From positions 22,862-86,861 of the forward strand of contig CALAQT010000068.1 in assembly GCA_937888775.1 (NCBI GenBank): a stretch of DNA of 64,000 nucleotides, read 5' to 3'. Source of the stretch: an uncultured Actinomycetes bacterium. Lineage in GTDB: Bacteria; Actinomycetota; Thermoleophilia; Solirubrobacterales; Solirubrobacteraceae. Position numbers and translations under genes: made by a program. Shown piece after piece: positions 16,956 through 26,308 of the stretch (positions are counted from its first letter, which is position 1; each line of letters begins with the position of its first letter). Under the pieces are notes generated by a model that did no database searches, was not told the origin of the DNA, and saw only the letters and a list, made by a program, of their open reading frames with translations.

Positions 16956-18398
16956 ATGAATCCCCTCCACCTCCGCCTCAGCCGCCGCCAGGCGCTCGGT
17001 GTCGCCGCCGGTGGCGCCCTGGGCGCCGCGGCCGTCGGTTTCGGGCTCGACGAGCTCATCGGCTCCTCGCCGCGGCTCGCCGCCGTCAGCGCCGGCGGCT
17101 GGCCCAGCCCGCTCAACGACCCCCGCGCCCGCGCGGCCCACCTCCTGCGCCGCGCCGGCTTCGGCTACACGCAGTCCGACCTCGACAGCGCCGCCACGCT
17201 CTCGTACGACGACCTCGTCGACCGGCTGGTCAGCCAGCGGCCCGATTCGCTGGCGGCACCCGCGGACGTCACCAACCACAACGCCTTCACGGCGGCGTGG
17301 TACACGCACATGGCCACCACCACCTCGCAGTTGCCCGAGCGGATGACGCTGTTCTGGCATGGTGTGCTGACCAGCGACTACCGCAACGCGGCGCGCCTGC
17401 CGTTCGTGTTTCAGCAGAACGCCCTGCAGCGCAGCGCCGGACTCACCGACCTGCGCAGCCTCCTCTCTGCCACCACGCGCGACCCGCTGATGATGCGCTA
17501 CCTCAACCTCGATGCCAGCACGGCCACCGCGCCCAACGAGAACTACGCCCGCGAGCTGATGGAGCTGTTCACACTGGGCCCGGGCAACTACAGCGAGACG
17601 GACGTGCGGGAGGCGGCGCGCGCGCTCAGCGGCCTGCGCATCCAGCTCTACGACGCGAGCGGTTCGCGGATCGCTCAGCCCAAGCTGGACAAGAACAATC
17701 CTCAGGCATACGTCGACCAGGTCAACGCCCTGGTGCGTGCCGGGGCGACGTACCGGGGCACCCTCGTCGCCCGCCAGCACGATGCCGGCGTCAAGACGTT
17801 CCTCGGGCGAACCGGCAACCTCGGCGCGGATGACGTCATCGACACCGTCCTCGCCCAGCCCGCCTGCGCACCGTTCGTCACCCGCCGGGCCATGACCTTC
17901 TTCGCCACCCCGTCGCCGTCCGACAGCGATGTCAACGCCATCGCCACCCAGTTCCGTGACAGCCGGTACGACATCCGCACCCTGATGCGCGCCATCTTCC
18001 GCAGCACGGCGTTCACCGCGCCGGCCAACTACCGCTCGCTGATGCGCTCACCCACCGACTACATGGTGGCCGCGATGCGGGCCCTCAACCAACCGGCGCT
18101 GGCCGCGGTCGCCGTCCGCTCGGCCGCGGGCATGGACCAGTTTCTCTACGACCCGCCCAACGTCGCCGGATGGCCGTCCAACTCCGGCTGGGTCAGCTCG
18201 TCGACGCTGCTCGGCCGGGTCAACTTCGCGACGGCCGCGACGACCCGAATGACAGCGCTTCCCGACCCCGCCGCCGCGGTGCGCACCCAGCTCGACAGCG
18301 TCCTCGGCTCCGACACCTCCGCGGCCATCCGCGCCGCGGGGAGCGATGCCGACCGCTGGTTCGCACTGCTCGCCAGCCCTGAATTCCAACTCAAGTGA
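16956..18398 (+). CDS. DUF1800 protein, Tat-exported
   Basis: 480 residues. A twin-arginine signal (LSRRQALGVAAGGALGAAAVG) starts at residue 7. The DUF1800 body begins with HLLRRAGFGYTQSDLDS, and MTLFWHGVL, NENYARELMELFTLG and PPNVAGWPS are hallmark motifs. DUF1800 proteins nearly always pair with a DUF1501 protein, as here (10-bp gap). They are exported and of uncertain, possibly adhesion- or polymer-related, function. ATG 16956 is chosen because it places the Arg pair at the N-terminus. Confidence 0.92.
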   Translation: MNPLHLRLSRRQALGVAAGGALGAAAVGFGLDELIGSSPRLAAVSAGGWPSPLNDPRARAAHLLRRAGFGYTQSDLDSAATLSYDDLVDRLVSQRPDSLAAPADVTNHNAFTAAWYTHMATTTSQLPERMTLFWHGVLTSDYRNAARLPFVFQQNALQRSAGLTDLRSLLSATTRDPLMMRYLNLDASTATAPNENYARELMELFTLGPGNYSETDVREAARALSGLRIQLYDASGSRIAQPKLDKNNPQAYVDQVNALVRAGATYRGTLVARQHDAGVKTFLGRTGNLGADDVIDTVLAQPACAPFVTRRAMTFFATPSPSDSDVNAIATQFRDSRYDIRTLMRAIFRSTAFTAPANYRSLMRSPTDYMVAAMRALNQPALAAVAVRSAAGMDQFLYDPPNVAGWPSNSGWVSSSTLLGRVNFATAATTRMTALPDPAAAVRTQLDSVLGSDTSAAIRAAGSDADRWFALLASPEFQLK

Positions 18399-18408
18399 GG
18401 TTGCCACG

Positions 18409-19644
18409 ATGAGCGTCACCCGCCGCGACTTTCTCGCCGCCGGCCTCGTCGGCGCCGCCAGTGGCGTCATCGTGCCCCCGGTGTTCGCCAAGGGCGTGTT
18501 CGCCGCCGGCATCGAGGGCATCCACAACAACCGCGTCCTCGTCGTGCTCCAGCTCGCCGGCGGCAACGACGGTCTCAACACGGTGGTGCCGTACGCCGAC
18601 CCCGCGTATATGACCGCCAGGCCGACGCTGGGCATCAAGCCCGAGAGCGTGCTCCACCTCGACGCCTCCGCCGGCCTCAACCCGGCGCTGACCGGGCTCA
18701 AGTCGCTCTACGACAGCGGTCAGCTCGCCGTCGTCCGCGGCGTCGGCTACGACACGCCCTCGTACTCGCACTTCGAGAACCTGTGCGTGTGGGAGTACGC
18801 CGACCCGAGGCGCATCCAGACCGATGGCTGGCTGGGCAAGCTGCTCGCCAAGCAGATCGACTCCCAGGGCCACCCGCTGTCCGGCTGTGCGCTCGGCGAG
18901 GTGAGCACGCCGCCCGAGCTGCGCGCGACAAGTGCCACCGTCAGCGTCATTCAGTCGGTTGCCGCGTACGCGATCAAGGGGGGAGCCGGCCACCAGGGCA
19001 CCGCACCGGCGCTCTACCGGCAGACACCAGGGATCTACGGAGCACTCTTCGACCAGGCGCTGAGCACGGCGGAGTCCGGCATGAAGACGCTCGCCGGCGG
19101 CGCGGCGAGCTACACGCCCGCGGCGAAGTACGCCGTGGCGGGGGCGACGCCGGCGGCGAACAGCCTGGCCTCGGCGCTGCAGCTCACCGCGCAGATGATC
19201 GTCACCGAGCCCTCGGTGAAGATCTGTCACGTCGTCATCAGCGGTTTCGACACCCACCAGGCGCAGGCGACCCGCCAGACGGCGCTGCTCGGCGAGCTCG
19301 ACACCGCCGTCGCCGCGTTCATGCAGGACCTGACCGCCCACGGCCAGGCCGACCGGGTGGTGCTCATGACCTGGTCGGAGTTCGGCAGGCGGATCAACGA
19401 GAACGGCAGCCAGGGCACCGACCACGGCGCCGCCGCGCCCCTCTTCATCGTGGGCAAGCCCGTCAAGGGCGGCCTCTACGGCGAGCAGCCCTCGCTGACC
19501 AGCACCATCGACGGCGGCAACCTCGAGTACATAGTGGACTTCCGGAGCGTGTACCAGACGCTGATCCGCGACTGGCTGCAGGGCGACCCGGCCGCCGTCC
19601 TCGGCGCGTCGTATCCCGAGCTCCCGGTGATCAACGCCGCCTGA
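18409..19644 (+). CDS. DUF1501 protein, Tat-exported
   Basis: 411 residues. Tat signal TRRDFLAAGLVGAASGVIVP. The DUF1501 domain is related to alkaline-phosphatase/sulfatase folds: VLVVLQLAGGNDGLNTVVPY, SHFENLCVWEYADP, ISGFDTHQAQ, TWSEFGRRINENGSQGTDHG. The Asp and His residues in these motifs correspond to metal-site positions of the fold. It forms a two-gene operon with the DUF1800 gene. Confidence 0.92.
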   Translation: MSVTRRDFLAAGLVGAASGVIVPPVFAKGVFAAGIEGIHNNRVLVVLQLAGGNDGLNTVVPYADPAYMTARPTLGIKPESVLHLDASAGLNPALTGLKSLYDSGQLAVVRGVGYDTPSYSHFENLCVWEYADPRRIQTDGWLGKLLAKQIDSQGHPLSGCALGEVSTPPELRATSATVSVIQSVAAYAIKGGAGHQGTAPALYRQTPGIYGALFDQALSTAESGMKTLAGGAASYTPAAKYAVAGATPAANSLASALQLTAQMIVTEPSVKICHVVISGFDTHQAQATRQTALLGELDTAVAAFMQDLTAHGQADRVVLMTWSEFGRRINENGSQGTDHGAAAPLFIVGKPVKGGLYGEQPSLTSTIDGGNLEYIVDFRSVYQTLIRDWLQGDPAAVLGASYPELPVINAA

Positions 19645-19686
19645 CGCCGAGGCGATCGCGCCCGGCGGGGCGCTAGGCTCGCCGGC

Positions 19687-20166
19687 ATGACCGAACAGCT
19701 CAGCGGCGCCGCCTTCGAGGCGGAGCGCGATCTCCTTGCCACCAGCGACTTCCTCCGTCTGCTCGGCCTTCACTTCGATGAGGCCGGCCCCACTCGCATG
19801 GCCGGCTGGTTCGAGGTGGGACCGCAGCACCATCAGCCGTTCGGCATCCTCCACGGTGGCGTGCTCTGCTCGGTCGTCGAGACGATCGCGTCGATCGGGG
19901 CCTGGCTGGCGGTGCGCGACAGCGGCCGCACCGCGGTCGGGGTGGCCAACTCCACCGACTTCCTGCGCTCGACGACGGCCGGCCGGCTCGAGGTCGTCGG
20001 CACCGCCGTCCACCAGGGACGCACCCAGCAGCTCTGGGACGTGGTCATCTCGCGCGCCGCCGATGGCAAGGAGGTGGCCAGGGGGCGGGTCAGGTTACAG
20101 AACATCGAGCAGCGCCAGGACGCCGGGCCGCGCCCGTCGCCGCGGGCAGCCGTACACTCGGACTGA
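19687..20166 (+). CDS. PaaI-type hotdog thioesterase
   Basis: 159 residues with one 4HBT hotdog domain: PFGILHGGVLCSVVETIAS (about 56-74) contains the HGG turn and the catalytic-helix acidic residue, and NSTDFLRSTTAGRLEV follows. It probably hydrolyses aryl- or acyl-CoA. The C-terminus is a short disordered tail. The stop overlaps the next gene's ATG, so it is coupled to nfeD. Confidence 0.88.
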   Translation: MTEQLSGAAFEAERDLLATSDFLRLLGLHFDEAGPTRMAGWFEVGPQHHQPFGILHGGVLCSVVETIASIGAWLAVRDSGRTAVGVANSTDFLRSTTAGRLEVVGTAVHQGRTQQLWDVVISRAADGKEVARGRVRLQNIEQRQDAGPRPSPRAAVHSD

Positions 20167-20612
20167 TGTTTGTCCTGTGGCTCGCCCTGGCGGTGGTCTT
20201 CGTCGCGGTCGAGGTGCACACGGGAGCGTTCTACGCGCTCTTCGTCGGCGTCGCCTCGGCGGCCGCGGCGATCATCGACCTTGTCGGTGGCGGCCTCTGG
20301 CTCCAGGGCGTGATCTTCGCGGTGGTCACCATGGGTGGGTGGGCCGTCGTCCGGCCGGCGCTCCGCGCCTTCTTCGACCACTCCGTGCCGATCAGCCAAC
20401 TGCGCGGCATCCAGTCGAGCGTCGACGGCCTCGTCGGCCAGCGGGCCATGACCGTCGACACGGTCGGCGATGAGCACCACCCGGGTCACGCGCTGCTCGC
20501 CGGTGATCGATGGCTGGCGGTGACGGAGACCCTCGACCCGCTTCCCTCCCAGGTGCCCGTCGTGGTCATCGGGGTTCGCGGCACCACGCTGCTGGTACGC
20601 CCCGCCCCGTGA
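20166..20612 (+). CDS. NfeD-like membrane protein
   Basis: 148 residues: three N-terminal membrane helices (LWLALAVVFVAVEVHTGAF, YALFVGVASAAAAIIDLV, GVIFAVVTMGGWAVV) and a C-terminal OB-fold domain (about 80-148; GLVGQRAMTV to GTTLLVRPA). NfeD proteins pair with SPFH/stomatin partners and assist membrane microdomain quality control. The SPFH gene follows 69 bases downstream, so the pair fits the usual arrangement. Confidence 0.9.
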   Translation: MFVLWLALAVVFVAVEVHTGAFYALFVGVASAAAAIIDLVGGGLWLQGVIFAVVTMGGWAVVRPALRAFFDHSVPISQLRGIQSSVDGLVGQRAMTVDTVGDEHHPGHALLAGDRWLAVTETLDPLPSQVPVVVIGVRGTTLLVRPAP

Positions 20613-20681
20613 TCAGCCGACCGACAGCATCCCACCCGGCGCCGTCACCGCGGCGCCGCGCGACCTCAGAAGGGAGTCACC

Positions 20682-21644
20682 GTGGATAACACCGGCACCA
20701 TCGTCGCCTTCATCGTCATCGCGGTCGCGGCGATCCTCATCATCATCGCGCTGGCGCAGTCGATCAACGTCGTGCAGCAGGGCTACGTCGGCGTTGTGCA
20801 GCGGTTCGGCAGGTACGTGGCGCCGGTGCGGTCTCCCGGCGTTGCCATCATCGTCCCGTTCGTCGATCACCTGGTGCGGGTCGACATGCGCGAGACGCCG
20901 CGCACGGGTGACCGCCAGGAGGTGATCACCGCCGACAACGTGGCCGTGGCCGTCAACGCGACCATCTTCAGCCAGGTCGTCGACGCTCAGGCGGCACTGT
21001 TCGCGGTGTCCAACTATTTCATCGCCATCGACCAGCAGGCGCGCACCACGCTGCGTAACGCGTTCGGCAACGTCACGCTCGACCAGGCCCTCTCCCAGCG
21101 CGAGCGCATCAACGCCAGCATGCAGGAGCAGATGGAGCAGGTCACCGACAAGTGGGGGATCCGCATCAGCCGGATCGAGATCGTCGACATCACCCCACCG
21201 GCGCAGATCCTCCAGGCGATGGCCCTGCAGAAGCAGGCCGACCAGGAGAAGCGCGCCCGGATCCTCCAGTCAGAGGGCCAGCAGATGTCGGCGGTCAACA
21301 TCTCCGACGGCAACCGGCAGGCCGCGATCAAGAACGCCGAGGGTGAGCGGCAATCGGCCATCCTTCGCGCCGAGGGCCAGCGGCAGGCACTGATCCTCGA
21401 GGCCGAGGGCCGCGCGCAGGCCATCTCCACTGTGTACGCGGCCATCAAGGCCGCCGCGCCGGACCCGACGCTGGTCGCCATCCTCCAGCTGGACACGCTG
21501 TCGAAGTTCGCCGACAGCGACAACACCACCATCGTCGTACCCGCCGAGTCGGCGGCACTGCTCGGTGCCGCGCAGGCGCTGCGGTCGGTGATCCGCGACG
21601 CCCCCTCGTTCACGCCGCCGCAGGCGCCCGCGCCGCCGGGCTGA
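20682..21644 (+). CDS. SPFH/Band 7 protein (stomatin/QmcA type)
   Basis: 320 residues. One N-terminal membrane helix (IVAFIVIAVAAILIIIALAQS) is followed by the Band 7 domain: VVQQGYVGVVQRFGRYV, TGDRQEVITADNVAVAVNATIF, RIEIVDITPPAQILQAMALQ. A long coiled coil with repeated AxxEGxRQ units (NGRQAAIKNAEGERQSAI type) comes next, then the C-terminal TTIVVPAESAALL motif. It is expected to form oligomeric membrane rafts with the upstream NfeD. A good AGAAGGGAG ribosome site precedes GTG 20682. Confidence 0.93.
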   Translation: MDNTGTIVAFIVIAVAAILIIIALAQSINVVQQGYVGVVQRFGRYVAPVRSPGVAIIVPFVDHLVRVDMRETPRTGDRQEVITADNVAVAVNATIFSQVVDAQAALFAVSNYFIAIDQQARTTLRNAFGNVTLDQALSQRERINASMQEQMEQVTDKWGIRISRIEIVDITPPAQILQAMALQKQADQEKRARILQSEGQQMSAVNISDGNRQAAIKNAEGERQSAILRAEGQRQALILEAEGRAQAISTVYAAIKAAAPDPTLVAILQLDTLSKFADSDNTTIVVPAESAALLGAAQALRSVIRDAPSFTPPQAPAPPG

Positions 21645-21684
21645 CCGGCTCCTCCTTCGCCGACGGCACGTACCATGGAGCGGT

Positions 21685-22704
21685 ATGACCGCAAGTCCGC
21701 TGCTGCACCCGCACGTCGACCCGCTCGGCGACCTGCCGCTCGCGTTCGACTACGACCACGTCTCGCTGGTGCCACGGGTGGCCTCGACGCTCACCCACCG
21801 CGCCGACGCGGAGCCCGAGGTGACCGTCGGCCCGGTGCGCCTGCGCCTTCCGCTGCTCGGCGCGCCGATGCCCGACGTGTGCGGTCCGGAGATGTGCCGC
21901 GCGCTCGCCGCCGGCGGGGCGCTCGGGGTGCTGCACCGGTTCCAGCCGGTGGACGAGCAGGTGGCGGAGTTCAGCGCGTCACACGACGCCGCGCCGATGA
22001 CCGTGGGCGCAGCCGTGGGGGTGACCGGTGACTTCCACGACCGCTTCAGCGGGTTGTACGGCGCCGGCTGCCGCATCGTCTGCCTCGACACCGCCAACGG
22101 CGCCCACGAGCAGGTTGGCGCGGCGGTGGAGTGGATCCGAGAGCAGGCCGACGACGTGTTCATCATCGCCGGCAACGTCGCCACCGCCGAGGCGTTCCGC
22201 TGGCTGGAGGACCGCGGCGCCGACGCCATCCGGGTGGGCATCGCCGGGGGCAGTGTGTGTGAGACGCGCACCGAGACGGCGGTGTACGCGCCCACCCCGC
22301 ACGCCGTCGCCGAGGCGGCGCAGGTGCGGCGGCGCGCTCTGATCATCGGCGACAGCGGGATCCGCAACCCGGCCGACATGTGCAAGCTGCTCGCCCTCGG
22401 CGCCGACCTGGTGATGGTCGGATCGGCCCTCGCCGGTACCCGCGAGGCGCCCGGCCGGGTCATCGTCCTCGATGGCAACAAGTTCAAGATCATGCGCGGC
22501 GCGGCGTCATTCTCGGTGCAGCAGCAGGCCGGCACCGAGGACCCGGGCCACGTCGAGGGCACCGAGACGATGGTGCCCTACAAGGGTGGCGTCGACGACG
22601 TCGTGTCGCGGTATCTCGCCGGTCTGCGCAGTTCGATGTCATACATGGACGCTCACACCCTCGAGGAATACAGGGAGAACGTCAGCTTCATCGTGCTGTG
22701 CTGA
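21685..22704 (+). CDS. IMP dehydrogenase/GMP reductase family, GMP reductase-like
   Basis: 339 residues, without CBS domains. TIM-barrel motifs: LGAPMPDVCGPEMCRAL, GNVATAEAFRWLEDRGADAIRVG, catalytic-Cys loop GGSVCETR (Cys near 192), and the phosphate site VPYKGGVDDVV. The RY flap dyad used by IMP dehydrogenases for hydrolysis is not seen, and the C-terminus (LRSSMSYMDAHTLEEY, SFIVL) resembles GMP reductases. The loop deviates from the usual GPGSxCTTR. It probably acts in purine interconversion. The 3' end overlaps the convergent GDPD gene by 17 bases. Confidence 0.8.
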   Translation: MTASPLLHPHVDPLGDLPLAFDYDHVSLVPRVASTLTHRADAEPEVTVGPVRLRLPLLGAPMPDVCGPEMCRALAAGGALGVLHRFQPVDEQVAEFSASHDAAPMTVGAAVGVTGDFHDRFSGLYGAGCRIVCLDTANGAHEQVGAAVEWIREQADDVFIIAGNVATAEAFRWLEDRGADAIRVGIAGGSVCETRTETAVYAPTPHAVAEAAQVRRRALIIGDSGIRNPADMCKLLALGADLVMVGSALAGTREAPGRVIVLDGNKFKIMRGAASFSVQQQAGTEDPGHVEGTETMVPYKGGVDDVVSRYLAGLRSSMSYMDAHTLEEYRENVSFIVLC

Positions 22705-23419
22705 CGGCGGCGGCGGCACGCCGACGGCCGTCTGCTTCGAGCGCCGCCACCATGCCGGCGGTGTCGTCGCAGAACACACCGTCGACGCCGCTGGCGAGGA
22801 TGCGCGCCGCGGCGGCTCCGGTGCGAGCGCCCCACCCGAAGACCAGCAGGCCGCTGTCCTGGAGCACGGCCACGCGCGCGGGCGTGCACGTGCGGTGGTA
22901 GAGGTTGAGGGCGTCGACACCCGCCGTGCGCAGCTCCGCAGCGCGGCGCGCGGAGCTGGCGGTGCGGATCAAGAGGGTCGGGAAGACGAGGCGAACGTCT
23001 GGGTAGCTGCGCCGCCACCGTGTGACCGTGTCGAGGCGCCAGTAGGTGAGCCACAGCCGCGACGGGTCACCGTGTTCGCGCGCGATGCGGACCACCTGGT
23101 CGACGGCGGCCGGTGCGGTCATGTCGAGCGCGACGTCGATGGTCGGCCCGCATTCGCGGTACACGTCCTCGAGGGAGGGGACGTGCCCGGGGAGCTGAGC
23201 GCGGCGAAGGCGGGACACGGGGCGGCCGAAGCGGCCCACGATCCCCGGATGGATGAGCACCGGCACACCGTCGGCGGTGAGCGCGACGTCGCTCTCGATG
23301 CCCGTTGCGCCCATCACCCACGAGCGCCTGAACGCGGTCAGGGTGTTCTGGTGACGGCGCTGCAGCGCGCCGCCACGGTGGGCGAAGCCGATGGCCGGCT
23401 GTCGCGCGGGCCGGGTCAC
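22688..23419 (-). CDS. Glycerophosphodiester phosphodiesterase-like protein
   Basis: About 243 residues from GTG 23419, chosen because the family starts just before the first beta strand (IGFAHRGG). GDPD motifs: AHRGG with the catalytic His, QNTLTAF, the metal pair in GIESDVALTADGVPV, and VDGVFCDD near the end. The usual HD after strand 3 is HPG here, so one residue near the active site differs. It would cleave glycerophosphodiesters or a related phosphodiester. No signal peptide. It is convergent with the reductase gene and divergent from rarA. Confidence 0.75.
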   Translation of the reverse strand: MTRPARQPAIGFAHRGGALQRRHQNTLTAFRRSWVMGATGIESDVALTADGVPVLIHPGIVGRFGRPVSRLRRAQLPGHVPSLEDVYRECGPTIDVALDMTAPAAVDQVVRIAREHGDPSRLWLTYWRLDTVTRWRRSYPDVRLVFPTLLIRTASSARRAAELRTAGVDALNLYHRTCTPARVAVLQDSGLLVFGWGARTGAAAARILASGVDGVFCDDTAGMVAALEADGRRRAAAAVSTAR

Positions 23420-23527
23420 GCTGGCGAACGGCGGGGACAGCTCTCCGGCACCGGGACCACGGTACGCGATGAGCCGGACAGGGTGACCTCCGCGGTGGGC
23501 GCGGTCTCGGCCGCGTAGGCTTGGCGC

Positions 23528-24925
23528 ATGACCGAGCACGAGGCAGACCTCTTCGGCGGCACCGCATCGGGTGCGGCCTCCACGCCGGCCGGCGGCGCGC
23601 CACTCGCCGCACGGATGAGGCCGCGCAGCCTCGACGAGTTCGCCGGCCAGGACCACGTCGTCGGGCCGGACAGCATCCTGCGGCGCGCGCTCGAGGCCGA
23701 CAAGCTGCCCTCACTGATCCTCTGGGGGCCGCCGGGCAGCGGCAAGACGTCGCTCGCCATCATCCTTGCGCAGATGTCGGGCGCGGCCTTCGAATCGGTC
23801 AGCGCGGTGTCGTCGGGGGTCGCCGAGCTGCGCAAGATCATCGAGAGGGCCCGGGCCCGCCAGCGGATGGGACAGCGAACCATCCTCTTCATCGATGAGA
23901 TCCACCGGTTCAACAAGGGCCAGCAGGACGCGGTGCTCCCGGACGTCGAGAGCGGCACCGTCTGCCTCCTCGGTGCGACCACGGAGAATCCCAGCTTCGA
24001 GGTCAACGCGGCGCTGCTGTCGCGGGCGCGGGTGCTCCGCCTCGAGGGCCTCGGTGAGGAAACCCTTGGCATGCTCATCGATCGCGCCGTTGCCGATCCG
24101 CAGCGAGGTCTGGGCTCGGGCGAGGTCATCATCGAGCCGGAGGCTCGGCAGCGCCTGGTCGCGCTCAGCGGCGGCGACGCCCGCGTCGCGCTGGATGCGC
24201 TCGAGCTGGCGGTTGCCGCCACCCGTGACCAGAACGGGGTGGCCCGGGTCGATGTCGCCGCCGTCGAGGGCGCGCTGCAGAATCCCTCCCTGCTCCACGA
24301 CAAGGCGGGGGATCAGCACTACTGGGTGGCGTCGGCCTTCATCAAGTCCATGCGCGGCAGCGACCCCGATGCGGCCATCTATTGGCTCGCCCGCATGCTC
24401 GAGGCCGGCGAGGACCCGATGTTCTGCGCACGCCGGATGGTGATCCTCGCCGCCGAGGATGTCGGCCTGGCCGACCCCGCGGCGTTGGGGGTGGCCGTCG
24501 CCGCCCAGCAGGCGGCCCATTTCGTCGGCATGCCCGAGGCCTACCTTCCCCTGGCCGAGGCCGCGCTGTACCTGGCCGCCGCGCCGAAGAGCAACTCGGC
24601 GATGCGCGCCTACACGGCGGCGATGGACGACGTTCACGAGACCCTGCACCAGCCCGTGCCGCTGCACCTGCGCAACGCGTCGACGTCACTGACGCGCGGG
24701 ATGGGCTTCGGCGCGGGGTACCGCTACGCCCATGACGCGCCCGGCGCGGTTGTCGACCAGCAGCATCTGCCCGACAGCCTCGCGGGCAGGCGCTACTACG
24801 CACCGACGAACAACGGGGCGGAGGCCGCCGTCGCCGCACGGCTCGAGGAGATCCGCGCGACGCTCGCCCAGCGGCGGTCGACCGGCGGCGACGCACCGGC
24901 GCCGTCGTCGTTCCAGCACGGCTGA
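23528..24925 (+). CDS. rarA: Replication-associated recombination protein A
   Basis: 465 residues, a clamp-loader-like AAA+ ATPase (RarA/MgsA/WRNIP1). Motifs: MRPRSLDEFAGQDHVVG at about 30-46, Walker A GPPGSGKTS at 67-75, Walker B FIDEIHRFNKGQQD, sensor GATTENPSFEVN, arginine finger region LLSRARVL, and the C-terminal MgsA domain with HYWVASAFIKSMRGSDPDAA and YRYAHD. It acts at stalled replication forks. Standard length. Apparently monocistronic. Confidence 0.95.
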   Translation: MTEHEADLFGGTASGAASTPAGGAPLAARMRPRSLDEFAGQDHVVGPDSILRRALEADKLPSLILWGPPGSGKTSLAIILAQMSGAAFESVSAVSSGVAELRKIIERARARQRMGQRTILFIDEIHRFNKGQQDAVLPDVESGTVCLLGATTENPSFEVNAALLSRARVLRLEGLGEETLGMLIDRAVADPQRGLGSGEVIIEPEARQRLVALSGGDARVALDALELAVAATRDQNGVARVDVAAVEGALQNPSLLHDKAGDQHYWVASAFIKSMRGSDPDAAIYWLARMLEAGEDPMFCARRMVILAAEDVGLADPAALGVAVAAQQAAHFVGMPEAYLPLAEAALYLAAAPKSNSAMRAYTAAMDDVHETLHQPVPLHLRNASTSLTRGMGFGAGYRYAHDAPGAVVDQQHLPDSLAGRRYYAPTNNGAEAAVAARLEEIRATLAQRRSTGGDAPAPSSFQHG

Positions 24926-24949
24926 CGCCGCCGTCCGCCGGCCCGCAAC

Positions 24950-26146
24950 TCAGGCCGGGTGGCGTAGGGCGCGGTCCAGCGCCGCGACGGTGCGCTCGAT
25001 GTCCTCGTCGCTGTGCACCGCCGAACAGAAGGCACTGGTGTGGAGAAGGTCGACGCCCTCCGCGCGCAGCCGGACGGCGAGGGTGGCCTGGCGGTCGGCG
25101 TCGGCGAGCGCGAGGTGGAGGATGCTGACCAGCCTGCGCACGTGGCCGTCCACACCTCGGCGAACCAGGACGTCGCGCCAGCCCGCCTCGAGCTTCGCGG
25201 CCGCGGCCGCGGCGAGTTCCTGGGGGCCGCCGTCGGCACACAGCTGCAGGGTGGTGATCCCGGCGGAGGCGGTCAGCGGGTTGGCGTTGAAGGTGCCCGG
25301 GTGGGCGATGGTCGAGGCGAGCAGGTCCATCAGCGCGCGACGGCCCCCGAGCGCTCCTCCGGGAAGGCCGCCCGCCATGACCTTGCCGAAGACGGAGAGG
25401 TCGGGGGTGATGCCGAGCATCGACTGCATGCCGCCGGTGCCGACTCTGAAGCCGGTCACCACCTCATCGATGACCAGCAGCGTGCCTGTGGCAGCGCACG
25501 CGTCCGCGAGTGCGGTGGCGTAGCCGTCCGGCAGAGGCGTGCGGCCGTAGTGGGCGCCGGAGCCCTCGAAGATGACCGCGGCCACCTCCCCGGTGGCCAG
25601 GCGCGCGCGCAATGCGTCCACGTCGTTGCCGGGCACCACCGACGTGGTCAGCAACTGCGCCGCCGCGACCCCCGCCGGCACCCGCGGCACGCCACCGTCG
25701 AGGTTGACGCTGACCGCGTCGGACCAGCCATGGAAGTGGTCGTCGAGCTTCACGATCACGTCGCGGCCGGTGGCGGCGCGCGCAACGCGCAGCGCGAGCA
25801 TCGCAGCCTCGGTTCCGGACGCCGTGAAGCGCACCTCGTCGACCGATGCAACCATCGAGCAGATCAGCTCGGCCCACTCCACCTCGAGCGGATGTCCCGC
25901 GCCGTAATGCGTCCCGCGGCTCACCTGCGCACACACCGCGGCGACGACGGCCGGGTGGGCGTGGCCGAGAAGCAGTGCTCCATGGCCCATGGTGTAGTCG
26001 ATGAGCTCGCTGCCGTCGACCAGCCACTTGCGCGAGCCGGCGGCGCGGGACACATAGATCGGCGGTGCGTAACTGCGCGCGATGTGGGTCGCGCCGCCGG
26101 GGAGCACGCGGGCGGCGCGGGCGGCGAGGTCGCCATCGGTGGTCAC
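24950..26146 (-). CDS. hemL: Glutamate-1-semialdehyde 2,1-aminomutase-like aminotransferase
   Basis: About 398 residues from GTG 26146. A class III PLP aminotransferase: VLPGGATHIARS, IDYTMGHGALLLGHAHP, SGTEAAMLALRVARAATGRDVIVK, DEVVTGFRV, and the PLP lysine in FGKVMAGGLPGGALGG (Lys255). GPGGG-like and FNANPL segments follow. It should make 5-aminolevulinate in the C5 haem pathway, which fits hemA-hemC at the far end of the window. Length is slightly short of 430, and other class III aminotransferases share these motifs, so the symbol is likely rather than certain. Confidence 0.78.
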   Translation of the reverse strand: MTTDGDLAARAARVLPGGATHIARSYAPPIYVSRAAGSRKWLVDGSELIDYTMGHGALLLGHAHPAVVAAVCAQVSRGTHYGAGHPLEVEWAELICSMVASVDEVRFTASGTEAAMLALRVARAATGRDVIVKLDDHFHGWSDAVSVNLDGGVPRVPAGVAAAQLLTTSVVPGNDVDALRARLATGEVAAVIFEGSGAHYGRTPLPDGYATALADACAATGTLLVIDEVVTGFRVGTGGMQSMLGITPDLSVFGKVMAGGLPGGALGGRRALMDLLASTIAHPGTFNANPLTASAGITTLQLCADGGPQELAAAAAAKLEAGWRDVLVRRGVDGHVRRLVSILHLALADADRQATLAVRLRAEGVDLLHTSAFCSAVHSDEDIERTVAALDRALRHPA

Positions 26147-26308
26147 GCCGGCATTGTGGCCGGTCCGGTCGGATGCGGGGCCGGATCGGCCCCCGATGGT
26201 GACGGTACGCGATCGTAGCAACCTCGCAACCTTCCTATGAAGACGATGTGCGCGGCCGATGTCGCAATCTGCTGTGAGGCCTTGACTTTCGCGGCGATGT
26301 CACCGTGA

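Noticed and set aside
18391..20013. 540-codon minus-strand ORF
   Set aside because: Antisense to DUF1501 and the thioesterase gene, which both carry family motifs.
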